Shown piece by piece: positions 8,222 to 16,815 of a DNA stretch of 64,000 bases. The DNA lies in contig NZ_BSYJ01000001.1 in assembly GCF_030270605.1 (NCBI RefSeq), forward strand, positions 682,001 to 746,000, in the 5' to 3' direction. The notes under the pieces are model-generated. The model was not told where the DNA came from. It did not search any database and saw nothing but the letters and a program-made list of their open reading frames with translations. The stretch is from Biformimicrobium ophioploci (GTDB taxonomy: Bacteria > Pseudomonadota > Gammaproteobacteria > Pseudomonadales > Cellvibrionaceae). Every line of letters begins with the position of its first letter. Within the stretch, counting starts at the first letter, position 1. Made by a program: the position numbers and the translations under genes.

Positions 8222-10843
8222 ATGTATAACTACAAGAAACAAGTACTTGCCGCCGCGATCGCGATGGCAATTTCCCCTTTAGAGCTGATTGCGCAGGCAG
8301 AGGGGGAATCTGCCCAGGCAATCGAAGAGTTGGTGGTTACGGCACGTCGTCGTAGTGAGAACCTGCAGGAAGTACCCATTGCGATTTCCCCGGTAACTTC
8401 CGAAGAGATTCGTCAGCGTGCCTACAGCGGCCTGGAAGATATTGCTGCGGCCACCTCCGGCTTTACCTATGAAGGCTTCTCCACCAGCGGTACCAACGGT
8501 AACGCGGTAATCCGTGGTATGGCGCAGACCTATACCACGGCGCGCATCCAGAATGTGGCGTTCTTTATGAACGGCATCCATCTGCAGCGCCAGAGCATGA
8601 TGAACTTCGGCCTGGTGGATATGGAACGGGTGGAAGTGGTCAAGGGACCGCAGAGTGCCATGTACGGCCGCAATGCATTTGCCGGTGCGGTCAACTACGT
8701 TACCAGCGAGCCGACAGAAATCTTTGACGCAAGCATCACCGGCACCTACGGCTCCGATGAGCGCGAGGACATCAAGGTACGCGTGAGCGGCCCAATCATC
8801 CCGGATGTCCTGTACGGCAAAATCAATATTGCCGAGACCAGCTACGACGGCCACACAGACAATGACCACCCGTTTGCCGACGCCAGCGTGCCGGGCCCAA
8901 GTACCTCCGGCAACGTTGGTGGCTGGGATGACCAGACCATCGCCGCGGCACTCAAACTGACCCCGTCCAAAGACTTCACCGTAAAACTCGATTATTACAA
9001 GGCCGACATCGAACGCGAACCACAGCCTTACTACGTGATGACCGGCGCGAACAATGTGGCCTGGGGCTTTACTACCTACAGCGACATGAACTGTAACGCG
9101 GTCACGCGCATGACCACGTTTGGGGCACCGATTACCGCCAATTCCTGGTGGTGTGGTGAGGTACCGTCCATGCCCACCAGCGCGCCGGATAACTTTGCGC
9201 CGCCGCAGGCCGGTATTCCCGATGACATGGGGCATAACTCGATTACCATCGACCCGCGCTCTTATGGCGCCGTGGCGGAAACCGAGGTGGCGAGCCTGTC
9301 GTTTGAATACAAGCTCAGTGACAGCCTGACCGTGAATTACCTGTACGGCCAGACCAGTAGCGAGTCCAAAACCAACGGCGGCTCCGCCGATCGCGATCCG
9401 CTCGCCGGTGTGAGTACCTTATGGGGTATGGAACAGATGTTTATCCCGTTCCCGCCGCCCGGTACCACCATCTCCGTACCACAGATTGCGCAGACCAACA
9501 GTTTCAGTGGTCGCCCGATCTCCGAACTGGAAAGCACCTCGCATGAACTGCGCCTGGCGTTCAGTGGCGGTGCCTGGGAAGGCTCCGCGGGTATCTACTA
9601 CAGTGACGTGGACGATGAAAGTTACGAGCTGACGCTCTACATGCCACTGTGTTCGGAGTTCAATTCCGGTATCGATTACGGCATTTCCGGTGAAGAAGCC
9701 TGTAGCCTGCCGGCAGATGGCAGTGTGCCGTCACCGCTGCTGGGCGCATCAGACCAGACTGCACAGATGCTGGCCCTGTGGCATGGCAGCCACGCCAAAC
9801 ACACCCTGTTTGATGACAAGCTGAGTGCGGTCTTTGCGGAAGTGGCTTACTCCCCGAGTAAGGCGCTGACGCTGCGTGCCGAGGCGCGTTACACCCAGGA
9901 AGACAAGAGCGTTTCCCGCCTGACCGATGGCTTCGGTATCGCGCCGGGCGGTTTTGTGCCTTCCGGAATCGTGGCGCCTGAAGACCAGGAAGACTTTTCC
10001 TACTTCTCGCCGCGCATTACTGCGGAATACAAGCTCAATCAGGATCAGTTCCTGTATGCGTCCATTGCCAAGGGTGTGAAGTCCGGTGGCTTCAACAATA
10101 CTTCAGACGTGGGCCACCTCACTTATGATGAGGAACAGAACCTGACCTACGAAGTGGGTAGCAAAAACACCCTGATGGACGGTAGCCTGCAATTGAATGC
10201 AGCGCTTTACCTGATCGACTGGGATGATGTGCAGGGCTCACGTGCGCCGCACTCTGGTGGCGTTGGCGATACCCTGATCGTCGAGAACATCGGCGATGCC
10301 GAGTCCCTCGGATTCGAAGTGGATGGTCGCCTGTTGATCGGTGACAACTGGAGCACTGATTTCGCCATCGCGTGGGCAAACCCGGAGTATGACGACGGCG
10401 TAACCTACGAGGAGGGCAGCCTGTTCATCAACTACCAGTGTAATGCGCCGATCATGGCGCCGCCGATGGTGACCAGCGACTGTGGTAACGCGGACGTGGG
10501 CGGCAACCAGATGGCCCGTACTTCCGAGTGGCAGGGCAGCGTGGGTATCAACTACCGCACGCAGCTGGCGGGCGACTGGACCCTGACAGCACGCCTGGAT
10601 AGCAATTATCAGTCCGAGCAGTATGTAACGCCGCTGAACCTGGCCAACACCGGTGATCGCGTGATTACCAATGCCAATATGATGCTGACCTCCGCGGAGC
10701 ACTGGCGTATCAACCTGTGGGGCAAGAACATCCTCGACGAAGAATATGTCGGTGGTGTATTCGTCCTGAGCCAGTTCAGCAAGATGATCGTATCAACTGG
10801 CATCGGCCCTTCGTACGGCGCGACCATCAGCTACGATTTCTAA
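8222..10843 (+). CDS. TonB-dependent outer-membrane receptor
   Basis: About 873 residues from ATG 8222, which has GAGGA 10 bases upstream and begins a signal peptide (MYNYKKQVLAAAIAMAISPLELIAQA). The frame is open further upstream to 8126, but that part lacks signal-peptide character. After the cleavage region come a TonB-box-like IEELVVTARRR and the plug domain with LQEVPIAISPVTSEEI, IRGMAQ and MERVEVVKGPQSAMYGRNAFAGAVNYVTSEP. A long beta-barrel ends in YDF with a terminal Phe. It belongs to the large class of iron-independent catabolic TonB receptors. Given the neighbours, a tetrapyrrole or other hydrophobic substrate is a plausible cargo, but this is inference. A strong terminator follows directly. 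Confidence 0.93.
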   Translation: MYNYKKQVLAAAIAMAISPLELIAQAEGESAQAIEELVVTARRRSENLQEVPIAISPVTSEEIRQRAYSGLEDIAAATSGFTYEGFSTSGTNGNAVIRGMAQTYTTARIQNVAFFMNGIHLQRQSMMNFGLVDMERVEVVKGPQSAMYGRNAFAGAVNYVTSEPTEIFDASITGTYGSDEREDIKVRVSGPIIPDVLYGKINIAETSYDGHTDNDHPFADASVPGPSTSGNVGGWDDQTIAAALKLTPSKDFTVKLDYYKADIEREPQPYYVMTGANNVAWGFTTYSDMNCNAVTRMTTFGAPITANSWWCGEVPSMPTSAPDNFAPPQAGIPDDMGHNSITIDPRSYGAVAETEVASLSFEYKLSDSLTVNYLYGQTSSESKTNGGSADRDPLAGVSTLWGMEQMFIPFPPPGTTISVPQIAQTNSFSGRPISELESTSHELRLAFSGGAWEGSAGIYYSDVDDESYELTLYMPLCSEFNSGIDYGISGEEACSLPADGSVPSPLLGASDQTAQMLALWHGSHAKHTLFDDKLSAVFAEVAYSPSKALTLRAEARYTQEDKSVSRLTDGFGIAPGGFVPSGIVAPEDQEDFSYFSPRITAEYKLNQDQFLYASIAKGVKSGGFNNTSDVGHLTYDEEQNLTYEVGSKNTLMDGSLQLNAALYLIDWDDVQGSRAPHSGGVGDTLIVENIGDAESLGFEVDGRLLIGDNWSTDFAIAWANPEYDDGVTYEEGSLFINYQCNAPIMAPPMVTSDCGNADVGGNQMARTSEWQGSVGINYRTQLAGDWTLTARLDSNYQSEQYVTPLNLANTGDRVITNANMMLTSAEHWRINLWGKNILDEEYVGGVFVLSQFSKMIVSTGIGPSYGATISYDF

Positions 10844-10860
10844 AATCCCCCACCACTGAG

Positions 10861-10909
10861 CCGGTACCTGTGCAGCGTAATCACGCACAGGTGCCGGTTT
10901 CTTCTTTTT
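10861..10909 (+). terminator. Rho-independent terminator after the TonB receptor
   Basis: A 13-base stem (10861-10873 with 10885-10897, one G-U wobble) with an 11-base loop is followed by a T-rich tract (10898-10909). It lies 17 bases after the receptor stop codon, so the receptor gene forms its own transcription unit. Confidence 0.9.
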
Positions 10910-10919
10910 GGAGCCTGGT

Positions 10920-11573
10920 ATGGATACAACCCTTGCATCCGGGCACCTGCTGGTACTGGGCGCTTCCGGCCGAACCGGGCAACAGTTGGTCAGGCTTGCA
11001 CTGGACGCCGGATACCGCGTGACGGCCTGTGCAAGAAAAACCGAGTCCATTCCCGGAAACCATCCGAGGCTGTGCAAGTGTGCGTTGGATATCAACGATG
11101 CAGCCAGCATTCTCGCCGCGCTGGATCCGGTACCCGATGCGGTGCTGTCGACGCTCGGGATATTCCATAAAACCGATAGCACGCCACTGGCGGACGGTAC
11201 CAGAAATATTCTCTCTGCCATGCAGGATCGCGGCGTGCGCCGACTGGTGTTGATGTCCTCCCTGGGGGTGGGCGACAGCCGCGGGCAGGGCAATTTTATC
11301 GTAGCGCTGGTGAGCCGCTTTATCCTGCCTTATGTGTTGAGGGACAAGGAATTACAGGAACGACTGGTGAAGACTTCCGGCCTAGACTGGACAATCCTGC
11401 GGCCGCCACAATTGTTGCCTAGTGACCAGAGCAGGTTCTATGAAATGTGGGAGGGCGATCCACCGAAAAAGCGACTGCGCTGGAAAATTTCCACGCTCGA
11501 TGCGGCGCAGGCGATGCTGAATGTTTTGAGAAGCCCCAACAGTTGTGGTCGCCAGTACCAGATTTCCTATTAA
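10920..11573 (+). CDS. NAD(P)-binding atypical SDR, biliverdin reductase B-like
   Basis: 217 residues from ATG 10920 (GGAG 6 bases upstream). The nucleotide-binding motif LLVLGASGRTGQQLV lies at about residues 9-23. The pattern DGTRNILSAMQDRGVRRLVLMSSLGVGDS, followed by DWTILRPPQL and a short C-terminus, is that of the BVR-B / SDR_a5 group. That group includes biliverdin-IXbeta reductase, flavin reductases and NmrA-like proteins. A bilin or flavin substrate is therefore reasonable, and the next gene encodes a bilin-reductase-like protein 47 bases downstream. It could equally be a general quinone or flavin reductase. The upstream terminator suggests its own promoter or low read-through. Confidence 0.75.
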   Translation: MDTTLASGHLLVLGASGRTGQQLVRLALDAGYRVTACARKTESIPGNHPRLCKCALDINDAASILAALDPVPDAVLSTLGIFHKTDSTPLADGTRNILSAMQDRGVRRLVLMSSLGVGDSRGQGNFIVALVSRFILPYVLRDKELQERLVKTSGLDWTILRPPQLLPSDQSRFYEMWEGDPPKKRLRWKISTLDAAQAMLNVLRSPNSCGRQYQISY

Positions 11574-11620
11574 CACACCTGAAAGCGGCGCAAGCATCTA
11601 CTCCTGGACAGGATCAGACT

Positions 11621-12376
11621 ATGGAAACGCAAGAGCTCGTCGATATTCAATCCGCAATCAATAATTTCGGGTGCGGCTTTGAAGAAAAGATCGTATCGGC
11701 GCTGGGGTTACAACCCGGCGAAGACTTTTCGGATGTGGCAAGTCTCACCAATGTGATGGGCCACGATTGTGGCAGTGTTCGTGTTTACCGGAATGACACT
11801 CGTGGCCTGATCGAAAAGGCCGCTTTCCTTTCCATCGGCATGATGCCCGGCATGCGGTATTTCAATATCCATATCATCCCGAAGCCGCAGTTTAATATCC
11901 CGCGTTTCAGCTTCGAGGGCATGCTCAATGCCAAGGGCAGCCAGTTGTCGGTAGACCTTTATCCGGATCTTGATGTATCCATGAACCTGGATTATTTCCA
12001 TCAGCATTACCAGCGCGCGCACGTTGCCTACCAGCGCGCAAGGTTCGAAGACGATTGCCTGCACATCGAAACATCCCGCCTGATGCATATGCGCGCTGCG
12101 TGTTCGCCCTATCTGTTGCTGGCCTATGGTATCGCCCCGGACAACCTGGAAAAATTTTCAGGTTACGCGGAGGCGTACCTGGAAGACTGGCTGGCCTTAT
12201 GCCGGATGGCAATGGATCTATCCGAAGAAGAAGCCACACAGAAAATTGCGCGGCGTGCGGGCATCATGCAGGCGATTATCGATGCAGACCCGGACCGGGA
12301 CAAGGTGGTTATGTTGTTTGGTGAAGCGATTACGCAGCGAATCGAACAGGCCACCATGCTAGCGGACCTGCAATAA
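11621..12376 (+). CDS. Ferredoxin-dependent bilin reductase-like protein
   Basis: 251 residues from ATG 11621 (AGGA SD at 8 bases). The segment at about residues 87-100, PKPQFNIPRFSFEG, followed by QLSVDLYPDLD (109-118), closely resembles the core of the FDBR family (PcyA/PebA/HY2), where a proline-rich strand and an aspartate line the bilin pocket. A C-terminal helical part (YAEAYLEDWLALCRMA) also fits. Known members reduce biliverdin with ferredoxin. Three more distant relatives with RCCR character occur in this window. No phycobiliprotein or heme-oxygenase gene is visible, so light-harvesting pigment synthesis is unlikely and catabolic reduction is favoured. It ends convergently with the chlorophyllase-like gene. 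Confidence 0.7.
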   Translation: METQELVDIQSAINNFGCGFEEKIVSALGLQPGEDFSDVASLTNVMGHDCGSVRVYRNDTRGLIEKAAFLSIGMMPGMRYFNIHIIPKPQFNIPRFSFEGMLNAKGSQLSVDLYPDLDVSMNLDYFHQHYQRAHVAYQRARFEDDCLHIETSRLMHMRAACSPYLLLAYGIAPDNLEKFSGYAEAYLEDWLALCRMAMDLSEEEATQKIARRAGIMQAIIDADPDRDKVVMLFGEAITQRIEQATMLADLQ

Positions 12377-12393
12377 GCGGTGTTACCGGATTT

Positions 12394-13380
12394 CTATCTG
12401 CTGCGCCAGCCCAGCCGCGCGGGGCTGCTGTTTTGCAACAGCTGCTGCAGCTGTTCGCGATGGCCATCGTTTTCTGCTAACAGATGAATGCCGAGGAAGT
12501 GGGTGATGATTTGGCCCAGCAGTTCGCGTACTCCCTCCGCATTTTCCTCCTTCTCCAGATAGCCCCGGCCGCTGCTGCCATCTTCCGGAAAGCACATGGC
12601 GAAATGGTTGGCCTGCTGCAACAGCACCAGCAGGTTGTCTCCATTGTTGTCCGCAACGGATCGATCGAAGGTCTGCTCTATGCGCAGGGTCGAGCTGTTC
12701 GCGTCTGAGCCGTAGCGGTGTGCGCTTTCGGCAATGCAGCCATCCTGGTCACCACCGGCCAATAATACCGGAATGCCCGCGTTTACGGGCAGGAGTGTCT
12801 CCTCCGGCCAGCCGAGCAGGGTTGAGGCACCGGTATGTGCGCCGTAGCTGAACACGGCGCAGAGACCCGGTAACCAATCCCGGTTGGCATTGATCAGCGC
12901 GATGGTGCCGCCGGCGGAATGGCCGCCGAGCGCAATATGATCCAGGTCCAGCTTGCCCGCCAGAAGCGCATGGGTTTCGTTGAGGCGCCGCAGCATATCC
13001 ATGAGTGGTGCCAGTGCGATGGCAGAGGGTTTCTGGCCGAAGGAGTCCGGCCGCAGTGCGTCCAGTGAGATGCCCGGGGTAACACCGAGGTAGCCCGGCA
13101 TTTCCTCGGTCACCATCTGGTAGGTCACTGTGATGATACCCGCGCGAGCCAGCCTCTGCGCGAGCCAGCCGTATACAAACGGGTCGATATTGATGCCGGG
13201 CAGGAAAATAACCACCGGGAAAGGAGCCTGCGCATCGTCCGCCGGCAGCGCGCCAGTGTTGCGCTCCGCGAATGAGCCAGAATACTGCGCCGGGTAGTGG
13301 ATCTTGGCGATCGCGGTATTATAGGGCGGCTCAAGCTCGTCGACGGCAAAGGCCTCAAACAGGGCACGGGTCATCTGCAC
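12394..13380 (-). CDS. Alpha/beta hydrolase, chlorophyllase-like
   Basis: A 328-residue alpha/beta hydrolase. An oxyanion-hole region PVVIFLPGINIDPFVYGWLAQRLARAGIITVTYQ and a nucleophile elbow ALGGHSAGGTIA (Ser nucleophile) match the layout of plant chlorophyllases (LFLHGF...GHSRGG). A late acidic segment (LLAGGDQDGC) and a histidine (QQANHFAMCF) fit the rest of the triad. Chlorophyllase removes phytol from chlorophyll. Without structure, a general PET-hydrolase/lipase-like esterase cannot be excluded. The start is GTG 13378-13380 (GGAGAG at good spacing) or ATG two codons on. An Fnr-like palindrome (13459-13472) lies upstream. Confidence 0.65.
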   Translation of the reverse strand: MQMTRALFEAFAVDELEPPYNTAIAKIHYPAQYSGSFAERNTGALPADDAQAPFPVVIFLPGINIDPFVYGWLAQRLARAGIITVTYQMVTEEMPGYLGVTPGISLDALRPDSFGQKPSAIALAPLMDMLRRLNETHALLAGKLDLDHIALGGHSAGGTIALINANRDWLPGLCAVFSYGAHTGASTLLGWPEETLLPVNAGIPVLLAGGDQDGCIAESAHRYGSDANSSTLRIEQTFDRSVADNNGDNLLVLLQQANHFAMCFPEDGSSGRGYLEKEENAEGVRELLGQIITHFLGIHLLAENDGHREQLQQLLQNSSPARLGWRSR

Positions 13381-13458
13381 TGGGTCTCTCCTCTACCGGT
13401 ATCGGCCGATTCAGCGGGGCATGCTGTGCGAGTGTAGGTACACCAATACTGGCGGCGC

Positions 13459-13472
13459 TTGACAATAGTCAA
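13459..13472. promoter_or_regulatory. Fnr-like palindrome TTGAC-AATA-GTCAA
   Basis: A perfect inverted repeat with the 14-base Fnr/Anr/Dnr layout lies between the divergent chlorophyllase-like gene and the secreted-protein gene at 13535. It is one of five similar sites in the window. The Crp/Fnr-type regulator at 28111-28800 is the likely binder. Confidence 0.6.
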
Positions 13473-13534
13473 TTCCCACACGGGCGAAATCCGTAAGTTA
13501 GGGTTTTACCGGTAAAGATCTGCGGGTGCAAACT

Positions 13535-14239
13535 ATGAAATCACGACTGTCAGGTTGGGTCCTGGGTATGACCGGGGCGCTGCTACTCACTTCCGCAGTT
13601 CAGGCCGAGGCTGTGCCACTGCAAAGCGATGCCAGTTTCTGCGCAGAGGTACAGCGCTTTATCGTGGGCACGGACCTGGACGTGAAGACCACGTTGTTCG
13701 CACCGGACACTTACGAGTCCACGTTCAAGGAGTCCAAGGCCGGTGCGCGCCCGCTCGACAGCCAGCAATATGTTGGCTATCAGCATGCCGACGGCACTGC
13801 GTCCGATTACCCGGTGACGGTATCCTGCAAGATGAAAACTGCAGAGCGGGTGCGGACCGCCTACGCCGACCAGCCGGGTGTGAAGGTGGCCGACGATGAT
13901 CGCACCTGCCGTGAATGGACCGAGCTGATGGTGCAGGGCATGTACGAAAAGCTCGAAGGGCAGTATGCGGGCCAGCTGCGCGCGCGCGACAGCATCGTGG
14001 TGGTGGAAGAAGACAGTACCTACATTGGTCCGCTGTGGTTGCGACCCTTCCCTTATCAGGCCGCGGTGGCAGACGGTGAACGCCTGCTACTCGGCAGCAA
14101 GAGCCTGCATGTGGAGTATCGGCGCTTTATGCCGGTACCCCGTAGCTTCATGGGCACCCACTACTGCCATTTGATTGCGCCGGAATACCTGCAGCGCCTG
14201 CTGCTGGGCCAGGCAACGGCGCTGCCCAAACAGGATTAA
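13535..14239 (+). CDS. Secreted protein of unknown function
   Basis: 234 residues from ATG 13535; a GTG three codons earlier is also in frame. It begins with a typical signal peptide (MKSRLSGWVLGMTGALLLTSAVQAEA), so it is exported to the periplasm or outer membrane. The mature part has several cysteines (FCAEVQRF, VSCKMK, RTCREW, THYCHLI), suggesting disulfides, and no recognisable motif. It lies between the chlorophyllase-like gene (divergent, shared Fnr-like site) and an RCCR-like gene (convergent), so a role with the pigment-degradation genes is possible but unproven. Confidence 0.75.
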   Translation: MKSRLSGWVLGMTGALLLTSAVQAEAVPLQSDASFCAEVQRFIVGTDLDVKTTLFAPDTYESTFKESKAGARPLDSQQYVGYQHADGTASDYPVTVSCKMKTAERVRTAYADQPGVKVADDDRTCREWTELMVQGMYEKLEGQYAGQLRARDSIVVVEEDSTYIGPLWLRPFPYQAAVADGERLLLGSKSLHVEYRRFMPVPRSFMGTHYCHLIAPEYLQRLLLGQATALPKQD

Positions 14240-14257
14240 GCAGCACCTAAAACCGGA

Positions 14258-15067
14258 TCAGGCGGGCACTGCCCGCGCCATCTGCATGGCCCCCATGCGC
14301 AGGTCCAGCATGCGCGCTAGGTCATGCTTGCCGAATACCTGCTCTGCCAGTTTGTTCATCGGGTCGCGCTCATAGCACAGGCGCCTGAGTATATGGTCAT
14401 TATGGCGCAGCGCATCGCGCTCTGATTCCGGCAGCCTTTCCGCATTGCGATACCAGCCAAGCCAGTGGCTCAGCATGCGCTGTGCATATTCCTCCAGGAT
14501 ATCGATATTCGAATCGTTCAGGTCGGCCATCAGGCTCTGCGTGGACGGGTTCACCAGCGCGCGCATGTACGGGCCGTGGCTGACAGACCACTGGAAGTTG
14601 GTGTGTCCGCGTAACGCCAGGTATTCATCGTTGATGGGCGCGTAGTATTTATCCAGGTAGGCACTATCCAGCAGCAGGTTGCGGCGCGGCATGAAATCGA
14701 AATAGAAAAATAGCTTGGGAATGGTGCCGAATACCATCACGAAGTGCGGCACGTCCGTGTCCTGTCCCAGATAGGCGGTGGCATTCATGTCCAGGATGCT
14801 GGCCTTGCGATTGCCCAGCCACGAATGCACCAGCCATTCGCAGTCGCCGCCGCTCCAGGCCTGGAAGGAACCTTCGAATTCCGCGTTGGGGGAAGTGTAG
14901 TATTTCCGGTCCGCGCAGGCCGGTTCCAGCTGCAGCCCCTGGAACTCATTGGCAATGCGGCTCTTTATATCGCTGAGGATGCCCCAGCAGCGCTCCCAGG
15001 CCTTGCTCACGTCGACATCGGGATTCTCTGCCAGGAACTGGTCAATGGTCTTGGTATCGGCATGCAT
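14258..15067 (-). CDS. Red chlorophyll catabolite reductase-like protein (RCCR family)
   Basis: 269 residues, ATG 15065-15067 with TAGGAGAA 8 bases upstream. The central part reads VPHFVMVFGTIPKLFFYFDFMPRRNLLLDSAYLDKYY (about 107-142), then SHGPYMRALVNPS (163-175), and ESERDALRHNDHILR near the end. This order matches the plant RCCR family: a V-D-L-x-P-R-K/R-D strand, a Y-x-R-x-x-x-S-P segment and the E-S-E-R-x-x-L-x-x-R-D region. RCCR reduces the ring-opened red chlorophyll catabolite with ferredoxin. A bacterial non-photosynthetic member is unusual. It is followed in the operon sense by the epimerase-like gene upstream at 15103 (35-base gap), so the two are co-transcribed. Confidence 0.7.
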   Translation of the reverse strand: MHADTKTIDQFLAENPDVDVSKAWERCWGILSDIKSRIANEFQGLQLEPACADRKYYTSPNAEFEGSFQAWSGGDCEWLVHSWLGNRKASILDMNATAYLGQDTDVPHFVMVFGTIPKLFFYFDFMPRRNLLLDSAYLDKYYAPINDEYLALRGHTNFQWSVSHGPYMRALVNPSTQSLMADLNDSNIDILEEYAQRMLSHWLGWYRNAERLPESERDALRHNDHILRRLCYERDPMNKLAEQVFGKHDLARMLDLRMGAMQMARAVPA

Positions 15068-15102
15068 TGTGTGCGTTCTCCTACGAATTGCGCGATCCGC
15101 GC

Positions 15103-15969
15103 TCAGGCGGGCTGGCCCTGTGCCAGGTAGGCTGCATTGGGGTCGTTATGCTGTACGCGGTATCCGCTGCTATAGATTTTTTCGGCAGAAATCTTGCGAT
15201 TCGGCGCCTTGATCTGGTTGAGAAAGTCCAGTTTTTCCAGTCCCTCCGCTGCACAGATGGCATCGAATACCTGTGCGTTGGTCGCGGGAATTCGCTCGTT
15301 GTCACAGACGTTGAACACGCCGGTTAAACCCTTGTCGATGGTGTGTTCCACCGCGTTGACCACGTCTTCGAAGTGGATGGCATAAAGCAGCGCGTCCGCA
15401 CCGAACAGCGCCTTGCCGCCAAAATACGAGTGTGCCAGCTTGACCCGTTCCGGGAAGCTCAGGTCACCGGGGGCGCCATACATGTCCGGGAAGCGCAGTA
15501 CGCAGCCATTGGTTTGCGAAAGAATTTCCTGCTCCGCCTGCTGGTAATAAAGCGAGGAGGGTTCTTCGTGATTGCTCGTCGGGGTGTCTTCGGTAATGGC
15601 ATCGCTGCCTATGCCGCCGTCACCGTAAACAGAGAATGAGGACAGGAAAATCGGCCGGCTGCAACAGCGTGCAGCACTCGCGCAGGACTCCACCAGCGTT
15701 GCGCGGTAATGCGCGTGGCGCTCTTCCGGCGTGCGGGTGTTCTTGACGTTGGGTGCCACGGTCACCACGATCACATCACAGCCGCGCGCTGCGGCAGCGA
15801 CCTTATCGGACTCTTCGCCCTTCAGTACCGCGACCTCGTCGGCGAATTCCTGCAGTGCCTCGACCTTGTCGGGGGAAGTGGTGGTGCCGACCACCTTGTG
15901 GCCGCTGGCGCGCAGGATACTGCCGAGTGCCCTGCCAACATGGCCCATACCCAGAATCATGATTTTCAT
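15103..15969 (-). CDS. NAD(P)-dependent epimerase/atypical SDR
   Basis: 288 residues. The N-terminal Rossmann motif is MILGMGHVGRALGSIL (G-x-G-x-x-G). SSFSVYGDGG and the later YYQQAEQEIL provide Ser/Tyr/Lys-like positions of extended SDRs, although the classical Y-x-x-x-K is not intact (YYQQAE). DMYGAPGDLSFPERV and IHFEDVVNAVEHTI are typical of NAD-dependent epimerase/dehydratase proteins of the YeeZ/SDR_a type. The substrate is unknown. It is the first gene of a two-gene unit with the RCCR-like gene. An Fnr-like palindrome lies 63 bases upstream of its start. Confidence 0.75.
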   Translation of the reverse strand: MKIMILGMGHVGRALGSILRASGHKVVGTTTSPDKVEALQEFADEVAVLKGEESDKVAAAARGCDVIVVTVAPNVKNTRTPEERHAHYRATLVESCASAARCCSRPIFLSSFSVYGDGGIGSDAITEDTPTSNHEEPSSLYYQQAEQEILSQTNGCVLRFPDMYGAPGDLSFPERVKLAHSYFGGKALFGADALLYAIHFEDVVNAVEHTIDKGLTGVFNVCDNERIPATNAQVFDAICAAEGLEKLDFLNQIKAPNRKISAEKIYSSGYRVQHNDPNAAYLAQGQPA

Positions 15970-16031
15970 TATTTTGGTTCCCGGAAAGAGGGTTTAACCC
16001 CTCGATGCTAGGCGGCAGGCGGGGGCGCGCA

Positions 16032-16045
16032 TTGATGTTTGTCAA
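16032..16045. promoter_or_regulatory. Fnr-like palindrome TTGAT-GTTT-GTCAA
   Basis: This matches TTGAT-N4-ATCAA at 9 of 10 half-site positions. It sits 63 bases upstream of the epimerase/RCCR-like unit (start 15969), a normal activator distance. Confidence 0.6.
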
Positions 16046-16076
16046 ATTGTGATTTGCGCGACGCCGGGCAGGCGCA

Positions 16077-16799
16077 TCACTCCAGGTAATGCAGCTCGGT
16101 CAGCTCGTAGCGCGTCTGCATATAGCCTTCGGCCTCTGCGCGCAACAGCAGGTAGTCATCATCCGCAGTGCACCAGACATTGTAGGGCGGGTGTTCTTCC
16201 GGTAATCCCTCCGCGGTATCGGTGACCTGGAAATGGCGAGCCCTGAAGGTGCCGGCCTCGACGGTGATGTTGGTGTCGCCAACATAGACCAGGGAGAAGC
16301 CGATGCGAAACAGCATGGGCCCGGTTGCGCCGCGATGGTCCGGGGAGGACAGCATCATGTGCGGGAAGTGTTGTTTGCCTGGCCCCCTGGACAGGTCGTA
16401 GAGCCGCATCAGCAGGCTGTCGCCCGCAATCGGATGGCACTGCATCCACTGTACCGGTGCCTCCAGCTCGATCCTCTGGTTGAGGCGCCCGTCGCGCTGG
16501 TTATAGGTCTCGCACTCGGCGAAGGTTTCATGGAACCGGAACCAGCCGGTGCCCTCGAATTTGTCACCCACAGTGATGCGTACGGAGCAGTCCAGCGGCG
16601 CGGAATCGCTGTGGCGCAGCGCCTGCATCACATCGCGGGAGATATTTGGTGCATCGTCGATTTCACAGTGCGCCTGCAGGATATCGGTACCGTCCGGCTG
16701 CTGGGTAATGGTGAAGTACTCGCGCCCGCGTTCCTCACCGAGGCGTTCCGGCTTGCGGCTGGTGTAACGGATCTGTCCGCGGATGGTTCTGTTGGGCAT
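16077..16799 (-). CDS. Uncharacterised protein, DUF3108-like barrel
   Basis: 240 residues from ATG 16797-16799. No signal peptide or membrane segment. It is composed of alternating beta-like stretches. The C-terminal segment, AGTFRARHFQVTDTAEGLPEEHPPYNVWCTADDDYLLLRAEAEGY, recalls the closing strands of DUF3108-type proteins (ARHF...W...D..LLLR). The gene follows the VOC-family gene by 16 bases and shares its operon. Function unknown. The protein at 55987-56766 shows a vaguely similar strand order. Confidence 0.65.
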   Translation of the reverse strand: MPNRTIRGQIRYTSRKPERLGEERGREYFTITQQPDGTDILQAHCEIDDAPNISRDVMQALRHSDSAPLDCSVRITVGDKFEGTGWFRFHETFAECETYNQRDGRLNQRIELEAPVQWMQCHPIAGDSLLMRLYDLSRGPGKQHFPHMMLSSPDHRGATGPMLFRIGFSLVYVGDTNITVEAGTFRARHFQVTDTAEGLPEEHPPYNVWCTADDDYLLLRAEAEGYMQTRYELTELHYLE

Positions 16800-16815
16800 A
16801 GCGCTGCGTCCGTCC

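Noticed and set aside
14262-14276. GC hairpin GCGGGC/GCCCGC as a terminator
   Set aside because: It lies inside the RCCR-like coding end and has no T-tract.
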